From CAZGVW01 sp964529265 (GTDB lineage: Bacteria; Planctomycetota; Phycisphaerae; Phycisphaerales; UBA1924), in the NCBI GenBank assembly GCA_964529265.1, contig CAZGVW010000039.1, forward strand, positions 1 to 9,665: a stretch of 9,665 nt of DNA. The letters run 5' to 3'. The position numbers and the translations under genes were made by a program. Position 1 is the stretch's first letter. Every line of letters begins with the position of its first letter. The notes under the pieces are model-generated. The model worked only from the letters and a program-made list of their open reading frames with translations. It did no database searches and was not told where the DNA came from. This document shows positions 6,867 through 9,665 of this stretch, piece after piece.

Positions 6867-7691
6867 ATGAGCGCGGAGCAGCCAGATCGGGCGGCGGAGA
6901 AGTCCTCCGATGAGGGCGCGGCGCCTGCGCCGTCCGCGGCGGCGCCGCCGCTCACGTTCGGCGGGGCCGTGCGCCGGCTCGGGCCGACCGGGCCGCTCGC
7001 GCTCATCGCGCTCACGCTGCCGGCGATCGGCGGGTTCGTGCTGCTCGGCTCGCTGGATGTGGTCGGTCCGCAGCTGCGCGACATGGGGCCGGCGGGCGTG
7101 GCGCTGTATGTCGCCGCGTTCGCGGTGTTCTCCGGCTTCGCGCTCCTGCCGACATATGCGCAGGCCGTGCTCGGCGGGTGGGCGTTCGGATTCGCGATCG
7201 GATACCCCGCGGCGATGGCGGGCTTCCTCGGCGGCGCGATCATCGGGTACGTCGTCGCGGCGTTGTCATCCGGCACGCGCGTGATGGACCTGATCCGCGA
7301 GCGCCCCGCGTGGGCCGCGGTGCACCAGGCGCTGGTCGGGAGCGGGCCTTGGCGCACGCTCGGCATCATCGCGCTCGTGCGCATGCCGCCGAACTCGCCG
7401 TTCGCGTTCGTGAACCTGCTCACGGGCTCGACGCGCGTGGCGTTCATTCCGTACGTGGTCGGCACGCTGCTGGGGATGGCGCCGCGGACCGCGGCGTACG
7501 TGTACATCGCCGTGGGCGTGCAGGACCTGCTGACGGCGCGCACGGCGACTCCGCGCTGGATGATCGTGGCGGGGATCGTGGGGATGATCGCGGTGTTCTT
7601 CATCCTGTACGCCATTTCGAAGCGCGCCATCGAGCGGGTGACGGGGGCGGAGCGGGACCCGGACGAGCCGGAGGACGCGCTGGAGGCGTGA
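6867..7691 (+). CDS. VTT-domain (DedA/TVP38/TMEM64-type) membrane protein
   Basis: A 274-residue integral membrane protein of the VTT superfamily, whose members include DedA proteins and lipid scramblase or transporter-like proteins. After a charged, Ala/Pro-rich N-terminus (1-40) come hydrophobic segments at about 43-62, 77-104, 106-133, 163-185, 192-217 and 231-251. Family features visible are the Gly-rich LGGWAFGFAIGYPAAMAGFLGGAIIGYVV block (102-130), a re-entrant-loop-like segment, and the RMPPNSPFAFVNLLTGSTRVAF block (172-193), matching the VTT pattern of Arg-x-x-Pro...Asn...Gly. The C-terminus is acidic and cytoplasmic-looking. ATG 6867 is supported by a preceding TACCTT and by the lack of a better start; there is no good Shine-Dalgarno sequence. 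gatC follows 32 bp later, but a -10-like box there suggests its own promoter. The family is well supported; the transported substrate is not known. Confidence 0.85.
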   Translation: MSAEQPDRAAEKSSDEGAAPAPSAAAPPLTFGGAVRRLGPTGPLALIALTLPAIGGFVLLGSLDVVGPQLRDMGPAGVALYVAAFAVFSGFALLPTYAQAVLGGWAFGFAIGYPAAMAGFLGGAIIGYVVAALSSGTRVMDLIRERPAWAAVHQALVGSGPWRTLGIIALVRMPPNSPFAFVNLLTGSTRVAFIPYVVGTLLGMAPRTAAYVYIAVGVQDLLTARTATPRWMIVAGIVGMIAVFFILYAISKRAIERVTGAERDPDEPEDALEA

Positions 7692-7711
7692 ACCGCCGCG
7701 GCGTTCCGCCC

Positions 7712-7717
7712 TACAAT
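7712..7717 (+). promoter_or_regulatory. -10 box, probably leaderless gatC mRNA
   Basis: TACAAT, five of six matches to TATAAT, lies only six bases before ATG 7724. A transcript from it would begin at or next to the ATG, and no Shine-Dalgarno sequence is present. This is the strongest of the three such hexamers in the window. A -35 would fall inside the end of the VTT gene and none is clear. Confidence 0.55.
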
Positions 7718-7723
7718 GCCCGC

Positions 7724-8053
7724 ATGTCCGCGGACGAGACCCAGTCGCCGATTAAGTTGACCGAAGGCCTGGTGCGGAAGGTGGCGCGATTGTCGCGCCT
7801 GGCGATGGATGACGCGGCCATTGCGCGCAGCCGCGAGCAGTTGGCGGCGGTTCTGGGCTATATCGACCGCCTGCGCGAACTGAATCTTTCGGACGTGGAG
7901 CCGATGGCGCACCCGCTGGACGTGGCGAACCGGCTGGATGCGGACGAGCCGCGGGAGACGCTGCCGGTCGAGGCGCTGCGCAAGATGGCGCCGGACTGGG
8001 TGGACCAGTTCGTGAAGGTTCCGAAGGTGCTGGGCGAGGGCGGCGGGGCGTAG
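7724..8053 (+). CDS. gatC: Glu-tRNA(Gln)/Asp-tRNA(Asn) amidotransferase subunit C
   Basis: Small subunit of the GatCAB amidotransferase, which converts misacylated Glu-tRNA(Gln) (and Asp-tRNA(Asn)) to the correct amide form; GatC wraps around and stabilises GatA. The 109-residue length is normal. Family features: the N-terminal KLTEGLVRKVARLSRLAM helix (11-28), EQLAAVLGYIDRLREL (38-53), DVEPMAHPLD (57-66), LDADEP (71-76), and the C-terminal APDWVDQFVKVPKVLG ending (89-104), with the VP-x-V motif typical of the tail. ATG 7724 gives exactly this family length. The gene follows the VTT gene by 32 bp but has its own TACAAT box. gatA and gatB are not next to it: the gene downstream is convergent and unrelated, so the complex is encoded at separate loci. 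Confidence 0.95.
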   Translation: MSADETQSPIKLTEGLVRKVARLSRLAMDDAAIARSREQLAAVLGYIDRLRELNLSDVEPMAHPLDVANRLDADEPRETLPVEALRKMAPDWVDQFVKVPKVLGEGGGA

Positions 8054-8062
8054 GAAAACCGA

Positions 8063-8092
8063 AACGCAGAGGAGCGCGGAGGGACGCGGAGT
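8063..8092. repeat. Degenerate GCGGAG-type short tandem repeat
   Basis: Three imperfect units of the type ACGCAGAGG / AGCGCGGAGGG / ACGCGGAG lie in the 90-bp convergent spacer between gatC and the zinc-ribbon gene. Similar CGCAGAGG-rich tracts are common between genes in planctomycetes and some other bacteria (from memory). No T-run or stem marks a terminator in this spacer. Confidence 0.5.
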
Positions 8093-8143
8093 GGGAGAGT
8101 GTGCGCGCGGGGGGTGCGGCGGGGGTGGGTGTTTGCCGCGGGG

Positions 8144-9532
8144 TCACGGGCGATCCGCCTTGCGGGCTTCATCGGGCGAGCCTTCGTTGATGATGGGGAC
8201 GGGGCCGAGGTCGATGGTGGCGCCGGAGATGAGGGGTTCGCTGGTGGCGGAGCGGTTGGGGGTAAGGGTGATTTCGAACGATTTGACGTCTTTTTCGTAC
8301 AGTTTCGCGATTTCGAGCGTGAATTCGCCGGTTTCGCCTTTTTTGACGATGAGTGGCGAGCGGAGGAAGGGGAGCGCGCCGTTGGCGGCGCATTTCGCGT
8401 CGTAGACGAGGGAAACGAGGGGCCGATCGACTTTGAGGACGAGTGTGTATTGGCGCAGGGGATCATCGGGCTCGCCGCCGGGGCGGATGGTGGCGATGAC
8501 GTAGGCGGAAGTGATGGAGTTGCGGATGCGCTGCTCGAGTTCGGGGTCGTGGAAGGTGAGGGAGGCGCCGCCGGCGAAGAAAAACTGCGATCCGGCGCCG
8601 ATGGAGTGCGAAACCGATTCGAATTCGGAGAATCGTTCGATCCACGGCGCGTTCGGCCGACCGGTGGCGGCGGGATCGTGCACGATGGTGCGCCAGGCGG
8701 TGCGGATGGTGCAGGGCTCGTCATCGAGCGGCGCCCAGGAAGACATGCGCACAAGACTGGTGGCTTCCGCATAGAGGTTGGCGTGCTTCTGCGGCTCTTG
8801 AATGGCCTGCACAGCGGGCCCTTCGGGCGGGAGGCGCACACCTTCGACTTCGAGGCTGATGAGCGTGTGCTCTGCGATGAAATCGGACGTTGAGGGGAGG
8901 CGGAGCAGGGTGGCGCCGAGGTACGCGCCGCCGGGGCTGGAAAAGGCGGCGTCGAGGTATGTTTCGAGCGTGGGGCGATCGATTTGCGCGGCTTTCCATG
9001 CGGCTTCGACGAAATCGCCGAGTTCGGTGTCCCAGGGGTTGGCGGGATCGGTCTGGAGGCTGATGGCGGCGAGCGCGGTTTCGCGCAGGCCTTTGCCGGA
9101 GAGGAGGCCGGAGTCGAGCCGGCGGCGGCATTCGCGGAGGGCGAGGACGTCGCCCTTGCGCATGTCGTCGGCGAGCCAGGAGATGGGTGAATAGGCGCGC
9201 CAGTTGAAGCGTTTGGCTTCGAGGACGAAGAGCGTGACGCACGTGGCGAGGGAGAGCGACATGAGGGTGACGGCGGAGACGACCATCCACCTGCGGCGTG
9301 CGGGCGCGCCGTAGACGACGGCGTTCCATTTCCAGAGCGAGCGGCCGCATTCGGGGCAGCGGCTGACGGGATCGGGACGGTCCCAGAGTCCGGCGAGATC
9401 GAATGCGCACTTGCGGCACTGCGGCGCGCCTCCCCCGGATCCCCCGGAAGCCTTCGGCCGGCGGCGGCTGAAGAGGAGGAGGGCGAAGCCGACGAGGCCG
9501 AGGAGTGCGGAGATGAGGAGGGTGATGGCCAT
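8144..9532 (-). CDS. Zinc-ribbon membrane protein, planctomycete type
   Basis: A 462-residue protein of unknown function. Residues 3-21 form a hydrophobic segment followed by basic residues (SRRRPK), a likely N-terminal anchor. A zinc ribbon follows with Cys39-x2-Cys42 in CRKCAFDLAGL and Cys59-x2-Cys62 in RCPECGR; this short C-x2-C-(F/Y)DL...CPECG module is a hallmark of many planctomycete membrane proteins. A second hydrophobic segment spans about 82-104. The remaining 350 or so residues are soluble-looking, with an alpha-helical middle (120-200) and a likely beta-rich C-terminal third (VIATIRPGG, YTLVLKV, FEITLTPN). No catalytic motif was recognised. ATG 9532 is the first start before the hydrophobic segment; no Shine-Dalgarno sequence is visible. 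It lies 41 bp after the end of the partial gene at 9574 on the same strand, so the two may be co-transcribed. The real gene has minus-strand polarity although the + strand is strongly G-rich. Confidence 0.8.
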   Translation of the reverse strand: MAITLLISALLGLVGFALLLFSRRRPKASGGSGGGAPQCRKCAFDLAGLWDRPDPVSRCPECGRSLWKWNAVVYGAPARRRWMVVSAVTLMSLSLATCVTLFVLEAKRFNWRAYSPISWLADDMRKGDVLALRECRRRLDSGLLSGKGLRETALAAISLQTDPANPWDTELGDFVEAAWKAAQIDRPTLETYLDAAFSSPGGAYLGATLLRLPSTSDFIAEHTLISLEVEGVRLPPEGPAVQAIQEPQKHANLYAEATSLVRMSSWAPLDDEPCTIRTAWRTIVHDPAATGRPNAPWIERFSEFESVSHSIGAGSQFFFAGGASLTFHDPELEQRIRNSITSAYVIATIRPGGEPDDPLRQYTLVLKVDRPLVSLVYDAKCAANGALPFLRSPLIVKKGETGEFTLEIAKLYEKDVKSFEITLTPNRSATSEPLISGATIDLGPVPIINEGSPDEARKADRP

Positions 9533-9573
9533 TGGGCGGCGTGGTTTGCGTGTGTGTGTGCAGATGTGCGCGC

Positions 9574-9665
9574 TTAGCGGGCGGAGATGGTCCTGGGGCG
9601 TGGTTTTGGTGGTTCGGGGGGGCCGACGAAGCGTTCGGTGCGTTCGAGGGGGACGCCTTCGATGA
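9574..9665 (-). CDS. C-terminal end of a gene entering from the right
   Basis: The last 29 codons of a minus-strand frame run off the window edge and end with TAA at 9576-9574. The peptide is IEGVPLERTERFVGPP, then a Pro/Lys/Arg tail ending RTISAR. The composition is protein-like and GC-rich at third positions, but other frames are also open over this short stretch, so the call rests on composition and on the position 41 bp before the same-strand zinc-ribbon gene. No family can be assigned from this fragment. Confidence 0.45.
   Translation of the reverse strand, partial: IEGVPLERTERFVGPPEPPKPRPRTISAR

Overview
The window looks like chromosomal DNA from a GC-rich planctomycete, most likely of the Phycisphaerae type. 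This is inferred from the family content: a membrane protein with an N-terminal C-x2-C...C-x2-C zinc ribbon of the kind planctomycetes carry in many copies, a lone MoxR ATPase, and dnaA without dnaN beside it. No rRNA, tRNA, phage, transposase or verifiable CRISPR array was found. 

Layout. Bases 1-1052 hold no recognisable large gene. They contain many GC-rich hairpins, a strong intrinsic terminator reading leftwards (422-462) and one small candidate membrane-protein gene (763-912, minus). Then come a MoxR AAA+ ATPase (1053-2135, minus), a 479-bp divergent spacer with two copies of a 76-bp hairpin repeat, fpg/mutM DNA glycosylase (2615-3481, plus), a 460-bp spacer with a cluster of DnaA-box-like sites, dnaA (3942-5450, minus), an RNase Z-like metallo-beta-lactamase hydrolase (5716-6708, minus), a VTT/DedA-type membrane protein (6867-7691, plus), gatC (7724-8053, plus), a zinc-ribbon membrane protein (8144-9532, minus) and the last codons of another minus-strand gene (9574-9665). 

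The most informative large-scale signal is strand asymmetry. Left of dnaA the + strand is C-rich even where the gene is on the + strand (fpg). To the right it is G-rich even where the gene is on the minus strand (8144-9532). A change from C-rich to G-rich, together with dnaA and clustered DnaA boxes, makes this window a good candidate for the chromosomal origin of replication. 

The genes are mostly housekeeping: replication initiation (DnaA), base-excision repair (Fpg), aminoacyl-tRNA amidation (GatC), and a probable RNA-processing or related hydrolase. They do not form one pathway. The three + strand genes lack clear Shine-Dalgarno sequences and each has a TANNNT hexamer 6-8 bases before its ATG, which suggests leaderless transcripts. 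The three well-supported minus-strand genes from moxR to the hydrolase have Shine-Dalgarno-like sequences 8-9 bases before their ATGs. I see no convincing new multi-gene system; the candidate origin, the unexplained left-hand kilobase and the leaderless-promoter pattern are the parts most worth checking.
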